A stretch of DNA of 15,536 nt from an uncultured Collinsella sp. (GCA_900545075.1 UQXT01000052.1:1-15536), one strand, 5' to 3'. Shown: positions 7,673 to 15,478, numbered from the stretch's first letter. The notes: generated by a model from the letters alone, not told the origin. A program made the numbers and translations.

Positions 7673-8480
7673 CTGCCCTCCCGTCCTCGAAGCGGCAGAA
7701 CCAGGCGATAAGGACGGCGGCGGCTGCCAGGGTGAGCACGAGGCCAGCGAGCGCGGTCGTGAGGAGAGGGCCCGCCGCGCGTGCGGCGTCGATGAAGGCC
7801 TCCACCCCGAGCGACCCCAGGCGCGCGGGCCAGGCGAGCGGCACCCAGCTCAGGGGCGTCGCCAGGGCACCGGTGAGCTCGCCGGTCATGAGGCCGTGCG
7901 CAAGTCCGCCCACTGAGAAGAACGCGAGGAGCATCCCCGCCGCGCCGGCGCCGATGACGGCGTTGCGGCCGAGGCGCAGGGCCACGCCGAGCCCCAGCGC
8001 GTAGAGGGGCAGGCTGCCCAGCACGATGCCCGCCCAGGCGGCCGCAAGCGGAGCGGGCCCGAGCGGCAGGCGCCCGGCGACGGCGAGCACGGCCCCGAAC
8101 ACGCCGAGCGCCACGGCCAGCGCGCCCGCGCCGAGCGCCGCAAGGGCGAGCAGCTTCGCCGCGACGGCGCGCCCGCGCGAGGGGACCGCCGTGAGGTTGG
8201 CGAGGCGCCCGGCGGCGCGCTCCTCGTCCACGGCGAGCCCGCAGACGATGGCGGACATGAGCGGCATGAGGGCGCCGAGGAACTGGGCGTAGGCGTCCGC
8301 GCCCAGCGCCGGGTCCCATCGGGTTATGGAGAAGTACTCGCCGCAGGCAAGACCGGCTGCCAGGCCGCAGACGAGATGCACCGCCGTGAGCGGGGAGCGC
8401 GCCAGGCGCAGGGCCTCGGAGAGCAGGGCCCGCGGGAGAGTCATGCGCGGCGTCGGGTCGTAGAGTCGTGTCATGGCCAT
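7665..8480 (-). CDS. Lantibiotic-immunity type ABC permease (LanG/MutG-like)
   Basis: A 271-residue polytopic membrane protein with about six hydrophobic segments and few charged loops. It starts MAMTRLYDP, with LVCGLAAGLACGEYF early and the DEERAAGRL motif between segments 2 and 3 that is common in ABC-2 type permeases. The ATG at 8480 shares one base with the stop of the preceding permease and has GAGGAGAGG upstream. Paired with the permease at 8480-9250 and the ATPase at 9247-9975, it matches the three-gene LanFEG layout. It should form half of the transmembrane channel that expels lantibiotics from the membrane. An open frame running further upstream to 9098 overlaps the other permease and is a shadow. 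Confidence 0.82.
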   Translation of the reverse strand: MAMTRLYDPTPRMTLPRALLSEALRLARSPLTAVHLVCGLAAGLACGEYFSITRWDPALGADAYAQFLGALMPLMSAIVCGLAVDEERAAGRLANLTAVPSRGRAVAAKLLALAALGAGALAVALGVFGAVLAVAGRLPLGPAPLAAAWAGIVLGSLPLYALGLGVALRLGRNAVIGAGAAGMLLAFFSVGGLAHGLMTGELTGALATPLSWVPLAWPARLGSLGVEAFIDAARAAGPLLTTALAGLVLTLAAAAVLIAWFCRFEDGRADA

Positions 8481-9246
8481 CACCTCTCCTCGGAGCGCGC
8501 GAACCAGGCCGCGCCCGCCGCCGTGAGCGCGGCGAACGCGAGCGCGCAGACCGCAAGGCCCGCCAGTGTGAGCATGCCGTCCGCCGCGAGCGCCCCGCCG
8601 AGCGCCATGTCCGCCGCGAGTGGCTCGCCGCTCGGCAGCACGGGGATGAAGCTCGTGGGGATGACCATGCTCGCCGACGGCGGAAAGAGCTGCGGCAGCG
8701 GCACCAGCGACCAGGCGAACCCACCCACGAGCTGCGCGGCGAGCGGGCAGAAGATGCCCGCGAGCATTCCGAGCCGCGCCGTGAGGAAGAGCCCTGCGGG
8801 GATCATCCACGCCGCGGTAACCGTGTTGGCGAGCGCGCAGAGGAGCATCGTGAGCGTGCCCGCGGCCGTGAGGCCCTGCGAGGAGAACGCCGATCCCGCG
8901 AGGTAGATGCCGAAGACCACGAGGTTCGAGAGCGCGCAGAGCGCGAGGCACCAGAGCGCCTTGGCCCACCAGGCGCGCCCGAGCGGGAAGCCCAGGCCCA
9001 GAAGCCCCCGCATCCGCGTGCGCGCGTCCGCCCGCGCGACGCACGCCACCACGAGCGAGAGAGCCACGGGCAGGAAGAGCGCGTACCAGTAGTTCCACGC
9101 GCTGAAGATCTGCACGCCCCGGTAGGGCATCGCGCCGAGCAGCGGCATCGGCAGCGCCATGAGCACGGCCAGGCGAACCGGTGCCGCGTGGCGCGACTTC
9201 AGGGCCTCGGCGCGCAGGCCCGCGAGCAGGCCGCCTTTCCCGCCCG

Positions 9247-9250
<4 letters not shown>
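8480..9250 (-). CDS. Lantibiotic-immunity type ABC permease (LanE/MutE/EpiE-like)
   Basis: A 256-residue integral membrane protein. After a short cytoplasmic start (AGLRAEALKSRHAAPVRLAV) come about six membrane segments. The residues FSAWNYWYALFLP in the first loop are typical of the MutE/EpiE permease group. The ATG at 9250 overlaps the ATPase stop in an ATGA junction, so the two are translationally coupled. It is probably one of two unlike permeases of a heteromeric exporter. The substrate is not shown by the sequence; a type-A lantibiotic is the family precedent. Ala/Leu bias follows the local GC content. Confidence 0.85.
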
Positions 9251-9975
<725 letters not shown>

Positions 9976-9996
9976 GGGTTCGTCCTTTCTCTTCCG

Positions 9997-10029
9997 GGCG
10001 CGCGGGCCGAGTCGCCGTGCCCGCGCGCC
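9997..10029 (-). promoter_or_regulatory. GC-rich hairpin in the LanF leader
   Basis: A perfect 11-bp stem: GGCGCGCGGGC (9997-10007) pairs with GCCCGCGCGCC (10019-10029) across an 11-base loop. In the minus-strand transcript its 3' side ends 8 bases before the AAAGGA ribosome-binding site of the LanF gene. It could limit translation or transcription of the operon. Read on the plus strand, it is followed by TTATCTTTC. Confidence 0.5.
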
Positions 10030-10141
10030 TTATCTTTCGGGTTCACCATCCATGATGGGGCGCGTTTCTAACGAAGCCGTAACGGCCGTTGGGCTCTTTT
10101 GGCGCCAGCCCTTCTCGACCCGTACGCCACTCATGGTATGT

Positions 10142-10153
10142 TTATCGCGATAA
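10142..10153. promoter_or_regulatory. Palindromic operator candidate
   Basis: TTATCGCGATAA is a perfect 12-bp palindrome. It sits 17 bases before the TetR-stub start codon and 7 bases before its GGAGG ribosome-binding site. TetR-family repressors commonly bind such sites in their own divergent promoters. The cognate repressor is now only a stub, so any control would have to come from another protein. Confidence 0.4.
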
Positions 10154-10170
10154 CAAGGACGGAGGTGCCC

Positions 10171-10272
10171 GTGGCACGCAATAAGTACCCGGAGGAGACG
10201 GTCGAGAAGATTCTCGACGTTGCCGAGCGGCTCCTCGTGGAGCGCGGCTACGAGCACACCACGATGATCTGA
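10171..10272 (+). pseudogene. TetR-family regulator, N-terminal stub only
   Basis: The GTG at 10171 has GGAGG five bases upstream (10161-10165). The 33 codons read as the opening of a TetR DNA-binding domain: ARNKYPEETVEKILDVAERL followed by LVERGYEHTTM, then Ile and TGA at 10270-10272. TetR proteins usually continue with a helix-turn-helix and ligand domain to about 190 residues; all of that is missing. The break falls exactly where an HsdS tail begins. It is divergent from the exporter operon, as a former local repressor would be. Confidence 0.75.
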
Positions 10273-10498
10273 AGAGCAATACGCTAAATCGAAAAAGGCA
10301 ATCGAAGCCGCGCTTGTGGACTTATCGAGGGTCGAGATTCCCGCCCCATCCATCGGCATCCAGCAGAAGGTCGTCGACATCCTCGACCGCTTCGACACCC
10401 TAACGAAATCGCTCACCGACGGTATCCCTGCCGAGATTGAGGCACGCCGGGCGCAGTACGGGTACTACCGCGACCGCCTGCTCGACTTCCGAAACTAA
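10268..10498 (+). pseudogene. HsdS (type I restriction specificity subunit), C-terminal fragment
   Basis: The frame opens at 10268 after a stop at 10265-10267. Its last ~60 residues are typical of the C-terminal conserved helix and tail of HsdS: LSRVEIPAP, QQKVVDILDRFDTL, then GIPAEIEARRAQYGYYRDRLL. Full HsdS proteins are about 400 residues with two target-recognition domains; neither is present. There is no start codon with a ribosome-binding site. No hsdM or hsdR lies in the window. It may be a silent cassette left by recombination at a type I locus, or plain debris. Confidence 0.75.
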
Positions 10499-10507
10499 GT
10501 GAGAATA

Positions 10508-10556
10508 AGTTATCGGTACGCTTTTTTATAAAATGTAAAAAAGTACCCCCATAACT
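10508..10556. repeat. AT-rich inverted repeat before the first DUF4143 ATPase
   Basis: Two 21-base arms (10508-10528 and 10536-10556) around a 7-base spacer match at 16 of 21 positions without gaps. The outer AGTTAT and inner TTTTTTA ends match perfectly. A TAAAAT box (10559-10564) lies just outside the right arm, 27 bases before the start codon. It could be an operator for self-repression, or the terminator of the upstream fragment. Confidence 0.5.
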
Positions 10557-10590
10557 GATAAAATGGACGCTGAAAAAAAGGGGGCGCATC

Positions 10591-11826
10591 TTGCGTATAT
10601 ACCGACGTGAAAAGTATCTGAAGCGAATGCGTGGTTTCTACCACGATGACGGGATGATCAAGGTGATTACCGGTGTTCGCAGATGCGGTAAATCCTGTCT
10701 CATGCAATCAATCGCAGACGAGCTGGTGGAATCCGGTGTAGCGAGCGACCACATCATCTATATCGACCTCGACTCACGGGAGAATAGGAAGGTCAAGACG
10801 ACCGATGAGCTCGAAAATCTGATTGACATGTCGACCCCAGCAGACACTGAGGGGACGAAGTATCTCTTCATCGATGAGATTCAGAACGTCAAAGAATTCG
10901 AGCTGCTCATCAACGGCTACCGGACAGATGGCGGTTGGTCCATCTTCATTACCGGTTCGAATTCATATCTGCTTTCTGGGCAGCTTGTTACAAAGCTGAC
11001 GGGTCGCTATATCGAGTTCGAGGTGTTCCCACTCGACTTTGCGGAATATATCGATATGAAGCGTTTTCTCGGCAAGCCTGTCAATGACGTTCTCGTGGGA
11101 GAGTTTACCGAGTACCTGACCCTTGGAGGCTTTCCCAAAGCGCTGGAGTATGAGGGCGAGGATGAAAAGCGCACCTATATCAAAAGTGTTATTCACGAGA
11201 TCTTTGAAAAGGACGTCAAACATTCGAACAAGATTAAGAATGTCTCGGTTTTCGATGCCGTCCAGACGTATCTCATCAACAACTTTGGTGCGCCGACGAA
11301 CCTGAAGAACCTCCTTGCGTACTTCAATGATGTCGAGAAGATTCCTATCAAGCGAGAAACGCTCAATCGGTACATCCAGATTCTTGTTGACGCGAAGATC
11401 CTTTATCGCTGCTCGAGGTTCGATCTCAAGTCTCGGCGATCGCTTATCCGCGAAGAGAAGTACTACCTGGCTGATCCCGGCTTCTATTTCGCCATGAACA
11501 CGGATGCGAGGATTAACTACGGGCCGGCGTTGGAGAACGTGCTCTACCTCTATCTTGCATCGCGCGGGTACGAGCTTTCTGTGGGCCGTATTGGGAAGCT
11601 CGAGTGTGACTTCATCGCTCGTAGGCGCAATGCTTACGCTTACATCCAGGTCTCTATGTCGATTGCCGACAGAGGCGTCGAGGAGCGCGAGTACAGGCCG
11701 TTCGGCCACATCAGGGATGGGTATCCGCGCTACTTGTTCACGCTTGATCCTCTATTGCAGGAGAGGGATGGCGTCAGGCACCTTAACATGGCGTCGTTTA
11801 TGCAAGATGGCGGTGATCTTATTTGA
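10591..11826 (+). CDS. AAA_14 / DUF4143 ATP-binding protein (first copy)
   Basis: A 411-residue P-loop ATPase of the widespread AAA_14 plus DUF4143 type, whose cellular role is not established. Walker A is GVRRCGKS (28-35), Walker B YLFIDEIQ with D95/E96, and a sensor-like stretch ITGSNSYLLSG follows (120-130). The DUF4143 part runs from about 185 to 330. The C-terminal PD-(D/E)xK-like fold has ECDF (E338, D340) but IQVS where active nucleases have ExK; this Q-V form is usual in this subfamily. The TTG start at 10591 is chosen because GGGGG lies about 8 bases upstream and the family begins about there; an ATG at 10627 would lose conserved N-terminal residues. It stands alone as a single-gene unit behind an inverted-repeat promoter. 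Confidence 0.87.
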   Translation: MRIYRREKYLKRMRGFYHDDGMIKVITGVRRCGKSCLMQSIADELVESGVASDHIIYIDLDSRENRKVKTTDELENLIDMSTPADTEGTKYLFIDEIQNVKEFELLINGYRTDGGWSIFITGSNSYLLSGQLVTKLTGRYIEFEVFPLDFAEYIDMKRFLGKPVNDVLVGEFTEYLTLGGFPKALEYEGEDEKRTYIKSVIHEIFEKDVKHSNKIKNVSVFDAVQTYLINNFGAPTNLKNLLAYFNDVEKIPIKRETLNRYIQILVDAKILYRCSRFDLKSRRSLIREEKYYLADPGFYFAMNTDARINYGPALENVLYLYLASRGYELSVGRIGKLECDFIARRRNAYAYIQVSMSIADRGVEEREYRPFGHIRDGYPRYLFTLDPLLQERDGVRHLNMASFMQDGGDLI

Positions 11827-11852
11827 GCGGCGGCCAGATCCCTTTGGCGGCG

Positions 11853-12002
11853 TTATCGAACGTGTGCGTTCTCGTAGGCTCCTTTGATCTCTTCCGGCAA
11901 ATCGTTGGGAATCAGCGCCTTCACCCTATTCTCACTGCTATCCTGAATCGCCTGTTCGTAGTATCAGCATTTGAACCTCAGCATATCCAGCGCACGGTTC
12001 AT
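11853..12002 (-). pseudogene. MerR-like regulator, C-terminal relic with in-frame TGA
   Basis: On the minus strand, 49 codons read MNRALDMLRFKC, a TGA (11966-11964), then YYEQAIQDSSENRVKALIP and NDLPEEIKGAYENAHVR before TAA. The segment resembles the C-terminal coiled helix and tail of MerR-family regulators of this lineage, in which Trp is expected at the TGA (one base from TGG). The N-terminal DNA-binding domain is missing. Its ATG overlaps the stop of the sirtuin relic in an ATGA junction. The family call is tentative; that it is a relic is fairly sure. Confidence 0.45.
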
Positions 12003-12367
12003 GTCCGCGCCACCGAGAGCAGTGCGCCCAAATCGGCCTGGATCGCCTCTGCCTTGCTATCGAGCTGCAGCGGGGCCGAGTCGCCCGAGATGTTTACGCT
12101 TAACAGATGCGCATCCGGCAGCTTTGCGGTCATGCTCCAGAACGGGAGCGTGATGATGCCGGGGGTCATCTCGCCCACGCCGAGCTCCAGCAACAGTACG
12201 CGGCTACTACTGCGCTCGCGCACGAAGCGCTCGTATCGTTCGAGACTCTCGCGCCAAGCCGCGCCCTGCAGAAACGCGTCGTCGCGTACCCACGGCACGA
12301 GCTGCCAGCCGCAATGCGGGCATCGGGGGACATCTTCGCTGCGGATTTCGAACCCCGCACTGCTCAC
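11999..12367 (-). pseudogene. Sirtuin-like (Sir2/SirTM type) deacetylase, C-terminal fragment
   Basis: About 120 residues match the end of the Sir2-like proteins found in Firmicutes and Actinobacteria. They include one zinc-binding pair, VPRCPHCGWQLVPWVRDD, and the late NAD-domain stretch VLLLELGVGEMTPGIITLPF followed by WSMTAK. Full proteins are about 270-300 residues. The Rossmann NAD motif (GAGxS), the catalytic His region and the first zinc Cys pair are all absent, so this cannot be an active deacylase. Upstream of 12367 the frame stays open but runs into a tandem repeat instead of sirtuin sequence. There is a GTG at 12367 but no clear ribosome-binding site. Confidence 0.7.
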
Positions 12368-12397
12368 GTGGTTGTAATGATTGGCGTGAAGGCGGCC

Positions 12398-12438
12398 GTT
12401 GGGAAGAAACTCATTTCCGTGGGGAAGAAACTTCTCGG
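12398..12438. repeat. Imperfect tandem repeat, two ~20-base units
   Basis: Unit 1 (12398-12418) begins GTTGGGAAGAAACTC and unit 2 (12419-12438) begins GTGGGGAAGAAACTT. They share 13 of their first 15 bases, then diverge. The repeat lies exactly where the sirtuin fragment loses its N-terminal part and before the LPXTG gene's end, so it may mark a deletion junction. Confidence 0.5.
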
Positions 12439-12495
12439 TGAGTAAAGCTCATCGGAGCGGGGATAGAGCTATGTCTGCGGGGTGCGAAATGCTGG

Positions 12496-13416
12496 CTAGC
12501 GGTTGCGATGCCTTGTTGCGGAAATGCTAACTGATGCAACTACGCCACCGGCAACACTCAGGGCGACTGCTATCGCGCCGTTGTCGCCCGTAGCGGGTAG
12601 GGTGGTCCTGGCTGGTTTAACCGCCGCTACTGCCTTAGTGGAAACGGGATTTGCCGCGGGCTTTTCTGCCTTGGGCTGCGGTGTGGGCTCGGGCTTGGTT
12701 TCCGGTTCGGGTTTGACCTCTGGGCTCGGTTTAACACTTGGATCGGGTTTGGAACCGCTCGTATCGGTTGCAATCAAGTGCACGTCGCTGTCGAAGACGT
12801 AGCGGATGTAGTAATCGTGCCGCGTCTCGTGCGTAATCCCCTGCCCGCTGTCGAAGTCGCGGTCAACGTGTGTGCCGAGGCGGGTTGAGCTGGTGAGGTT
12901 CAGTCTGTAAGGGATTTGGTCGTCGGCGTAGCCGCCTGTAAAGACAGCGGTTGCTCTAACGTGATTGTCGATCATGGTCAGGGCAATAGAGACGCTGGCC
13001 TCTTTGGGGTTCTCGGTTTTTATAAGGCCTTCGGTATCGGTGTCGATCTTGAAGAGATGGACGGTGTCGTTAAGCCCGTAGATGAAGTCCTCGGGTTTGT
13101 CGGGGAAATCGTATACAAACGCCTCATTCTGGACCAACATGAAGGCAGGAGGGAGCTCCAGGTCATAGTTATGGTCGACAACGGTGGTAGCTGTGAGGCT
13201 GCCTTCTGCGTTGGCTTCGTTGCAGGTAATGGGTGCTGCGACATCGGTTTCGGGCATTTCTGTCGCCAGTGCTGCGCAGGGTAGCAAAAGCAGTCCTGCC
13301 ACAAGAATGCTTACTCCGAAGGCGGCGATTCTGGCGTCTGCATGACGCTTGACGTCACGGATAGACAGGCCAGTCCGTTTGTTATGGGTCTGCGGTGCAA
13401 CATGCTGTTCATACAT
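12496..13416 (-). CDS. LPXTG-anchored cell-surface protein of unknown ectodomain
   Basis: A 306-residue sortase substrate. It has a basic N-terminus, a hydrophobic signal peptide (about 30-51, likely cleaved after A51 in CAALA), and an ectodomain of about 170 residues (52-220). A Pro/Lys/Glu wall-spanning stretch (221-258) follows, then LPATG (273-277), a membrane segment and the basic tail RHRNR. The ectodomain is beta-rich, with motifs such as VYDFPDKPEDFIYGLNDTVH and RHDYYIRYVFDSDVHLIA; I recognise no family. Sortase should cut between T and G of LPATG and join the protein to the cell wall. The ATG at 13416 has AAGGAG about 7 bases upstream. No sortase or pilin partner lies in the window. 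Confidence 0.88.
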   Translation of the reverse strand: MYEQHVAPQTHNKRTGLSIRDVKRHADARIAAFGVSILVAGLLLLPCAALATEMPETDVAAPITCNEANAEGSLTATTVVDHNYDLELPPAFMLVQNEAFVYDFPDKPEDFIYGLNDTVHLFKIDTDTEGLIKTENPKEASVSIALTMIDNHVRATAVFTGGYADDQIPYRLNLTSSTRLGTHVDRDFDSGQGITHETRHDYYIRYVFDSDVHLIATDTSGSKPDPSVKPSPEVKPEPETKPEPTPQPKAEKPAANPVSTKAVAAVKPARTTLPATGDNGAIAVALSVAGGVVASVSISATRHRNR

Positions 13417-13717
13417 AAGACGCTCCTTGTTCGTAGGCCGGTTTCGCGGATCTTTATTGCGCCTGGCCGATGCGGCTAGGCTCTTTCACGCGAACGCTTA
13501 CGCGAGCAGGGAGAAAGCTCAAGCTAATTTTCCCACAGTCGATACTTTGTGAGCAACGATTTGCTGTTCAATTTTCGGAGAGAGAATCAAGACGGTCGAG
13601 GAGTTATCAGGCAATGAGATTGTGTCTAGAGAGCGCGAACGAGAGATGCGATCTACAGACGACTGAATAGCTCCATCTGTTTTGCTTACAACAAAATGCG
13701 TGCCGAGCGCCTGCGGC
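13417..13717. other. Intergenic region, nothing firm
   Basis: These 301 bases lie between the LPXTG gene start (minus strand) and the reductase remnant (plus strand). They must hold the LPXTG promoter. AATAAAGAT near 13450-13458, read on the minus strand, is a weak -10 candidate, but no matching -35 is clear. Short open frames here have poor codon use and no recognisable product. Confidence 0.35.
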
Positions 13718-14023
13718 ATGAAGGAGGGAGTCTTCGCTTCGCCCATCTACTGGTTTGATATCACCGCGCAGGAGAAGGCCGCCATCGACCGCCTGTACGC
13801 CTTCGGTGCCACGAGCTTCCCGTTCACCAAGACGGCCCTTTTGCTCGATAGCCACAGCGAGGGCGTCTATGATGCGGCGATCGCTATGTACAAGTCAACC
13901 TGCGCGTACTGCAAGTGGGAGGACCAGGGCATTGTCACCGTTAGCGGTATGACCGAGCGCGACAGCATGGCATCGTCGCCCAAGTTGAAAGAGGTGCGAG
14001 AGCTCGCTCGCAAGCTGGCCTAA
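13718..14023 (+). pseudogene. Flavodoxin-type NAD(P)H/FMN reductase, C-terminal fragment
   Basis: About 100 residues match the second half of small flavodoxin-fold NAD(P)H-dependent FMN reductases: VFASPIYWFDITAQEKAAID, RLYAFG, ALLLDSHSEGVYDAAIAMYK, and an end VSGMTERDSMASSPKLKEVR. The family is about 180-200 residues. The N-terminal half, with the phosphate-binding GSxRxxGNT loop and usual CxxC-type segment, is missing. The ATG at 13718 has no proper ribosome-binding site, and the sequence before it is not reductase-like in any frame. I regard it as a truncated relic. It lies 165 bases before the second ATPase gene. Confidence 0.7.
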
Positions 14024-14100
14024 GGACAAGAAGAACACATGGCAATCGGTTGTATCGCGAGTATATGAATAGGGGTGTATTCCCTCAAGTACCGTATAGA

Positions 14101-14158
14101 ACAATTTTTAAACGCAGAAAAATAACTGAAAACAAATTAATCTGCGTTAAAATATTGT
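14101..14158. repeat. AT-rich inverted repeat over the promoter of the second DUF4143 ATPase
   Basis: Two 18-base arms (14101-14118 and 14141-14158) match at 16 of 18 positions; the inner AACGCAGA / TCTGCGTT parts are perfect. The spacer is 22 bases. The right arm overlaps a TAAAAT -10 box (14148-14153). Such a layout suits repression by a dimeric protein, possibly the ATPase itself (inferred). Confidence 0.6.
14126..14153 (+). promoter_or_regulatory. Promoter candidate for the second DUF4143 ATPase
   Basis: A CTGAAA -35 (14126-14131) and TAAAAT -10 (14148-14153) are separated by 16 bases. The -10 is 35 bases before the ATG at 14189. The inverted repeat arms flank and partly cover it. Confidence 0.45.
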
Positions 14159-14188
14159 TGAACAGAAATTCATGAGGGAAGGTTGCGT

Positions 14189-15478
14189 ATGCGTCGCAAG
14201 GCAGACGAGCTCCTTAGGGAATGGCGAGACAAGGCTGATAGAAAACCTTTGCTGGTCAAAGGCGTGCGCCAGTGTGGCAAGACCTATCTGCTCAGAACGT
14301 ACGCCCAGGATCTTTTCGAATCGGTTGTCTACGTTAATCTTGAGAACGACCGGTCGGCGCGAGCGGATTTTTCGGGCGGTCTTGACCCTCATTCGATCGT
14401 ACACGCGATCGAGGCTCGCACGGGGCAGCGTATCGTGCCTGGCAAAACCTTACTGTTCATTGACGAGATCCAGGCATGCGAGGAAGCGCTCACTTCCCTT
14501 AAATACTTTTGCGAAGATGCTCCCGAGTATTACGTTGCGGCTGCTGGGTCGCTTCTTGGGGTTGCCATTAACCATCAGTCGTATTCGTTCCCCGTTGGAA
14601 AGACCGACTTGATTGAGATGACTCCACTCGATTTCGAGGAGTTTCTCTGGGCGATGGGGCACGATCAGCTGGTCGACGAGATACGCTCATCATTCGAGTC
14701 AATGGGACCTCTTGCGCCAAGCCTTCATGAAAAGGCGCTTGGGCTCTATCGACAGTATCTTGTTGTTGGCGGAATGCCCGAGGCGGTCCAAACGTACATC
14801 GATGATCAGTCAATCATTGATGTGGCCGAAAAGCATCGGATTATTCTCGACGGATATTCCGCCGACACCAATAAATATGCTGATGAACGCTTGAGCGCAA
14901 AGACGCGTGCGTGCTTCGACTCCATTCCACAGCAGCTTGCCAAAGAGAATCGTAAATTTCAATACAAGGTAGTGCGAGCGGGGGGCAATGCGTCTCTCTT
15001 TGGAGATGCTCTCGACTGGCTTGTATTGTCGGGTACGGTGGCGCGCTGCAGCCTAGTCGGGCAGATCGAAAGCCCCTTAGAGGCCTTTGTTAACCCTTCT
15101 GCTTTTAAAATCTATCAGGCTGATACAGGGCTGCTCGTCTCCAAAGCCGGTGCTCAACGCGCCGATATTCTTGCCGGTATCGGTGGCACATTCATGGGCG
15201 CACTTACCGAAAACTACGTTGCCCAACAGCTTTCAGCCATGGGCTATCCGCTGCATTATTGGGCGCGAGACAATCGTGCGGAAATCGACTTTGTAGTAGA
15301 GAAACAGGGATGCTTGTCTGCGATTGAAGTCAAGGCGGGGGAGAACACAAGATCTCGAAGTCTGTCCTCGCTAAAAAAGACCCATCCAGGCGTGCGCCTT
15401 ATCAGGCTATCGACTAAGCCCTTTGGAATGAACGATGGTCTCAGGTCTATTCCGCTCTATGCGGCTTTTTGTCTATAG
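14189..15478 (+). CDS. AAA_14 / DUF4143 ATP-binding protein with intact PD-(D/E)xK motif (second copy)
   Basis: A 429-residue P-loop ATPase. Walker A is GVRQCGKT (25-32), Walker B LLFIDEIQ with D92/E93, and AAGSLLGV (118-125) is the sensor region. DUF4143 spans about 195-345. The C-terminus has AEIDFVVEK ... AIEVKAG, that is E365, D367, then E380-V-K382, so the nuclease-like motif is complete, unlike the copy at 10591. It belongs to a different subfamily from that copy. The ATG at 14189 follows GAAGG by 6 bases; a TTG at 14183 is in frame and has GAGGG 4 bases upstream, so the start is not settled. Single-gene unit; a CCGC/GCGG stem followed by five T (15452-15470) inside the last codons could end transcription. 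Role unknown; a DNA-acting or stress function is possible. Confidence 0.88.
   Translation: MRRKADELLREWRDKADRKPLLVKGVRQCGKTYLLRTYAQDLFESVVYVNLENDRSARADFSGGLDPHSIVHAIEARTGQRIVPGKTLLFIDEIQACEEALTSLKYFCEDAPEYYVAAAGSLLGVAINHQSYSFPVGKTDLIEMTPLDFEEFLWAMGHDQLVDEIRSSFESMGPLAPSLHEKALGLYRQYLVVGGMPEAVQTYIDDQSIIDVAEKHRIILDGYSADTNKYADERLSAKTRACFDSIPQQLAKENRKFQYKVVRAGGNASLFGDALDWLVLSGTVARCSLVGQIESPLEAFVNPSAFKIYQADTGLLVSKAGAQRADILAGIGGTFMGALTENYVAQQLSAMGYPLHYWARDNRAEIDFVVEKQGCLSAIEVKAGENTRSRSLSSLKKTHPGVRLIRLSTKPFGMNDGLRSIPLYAAFCL

Larger units (their letters stand above)
9976..10170. promoter_or_regulatory. Divergent control region between exporter operon and TetR stub
   Basis: This 195-base region lies between the minus-strand LanF start and the plus-strand TetR start. 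It must hold the exporter promoter, but I could not define -35 and -10 boxes with confidence. It contains the strong leader hairpin (9997-10029) and the palindrome at 10142-10153, both listed separately. Confidence 0.5.

Noticed and set aside
8481..9098. Possible upstream extension of the LanG-type permease
   Set aside because: The extension overlaps the LanE-type permease in another frame and is Arg/Gly/His rich; the ATG at 8480 has a strong ribosome-binding site.
11964..11966. In-frame TGA in the MerR-like relic read as selenocysteine or a recoded codon
   Set aside because: No SECIS-like hairpin is seen after it, the gene lacks its N-terminal half, and TGG to TGA is a simple mutation.
12107..12445. 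Plus-strand frame ending VGKKLISVGKKLLGE
   Set aside because: It is antisense to the sirtuin fragment; the repeated peptide simply reflects the tandem DNA repeat.
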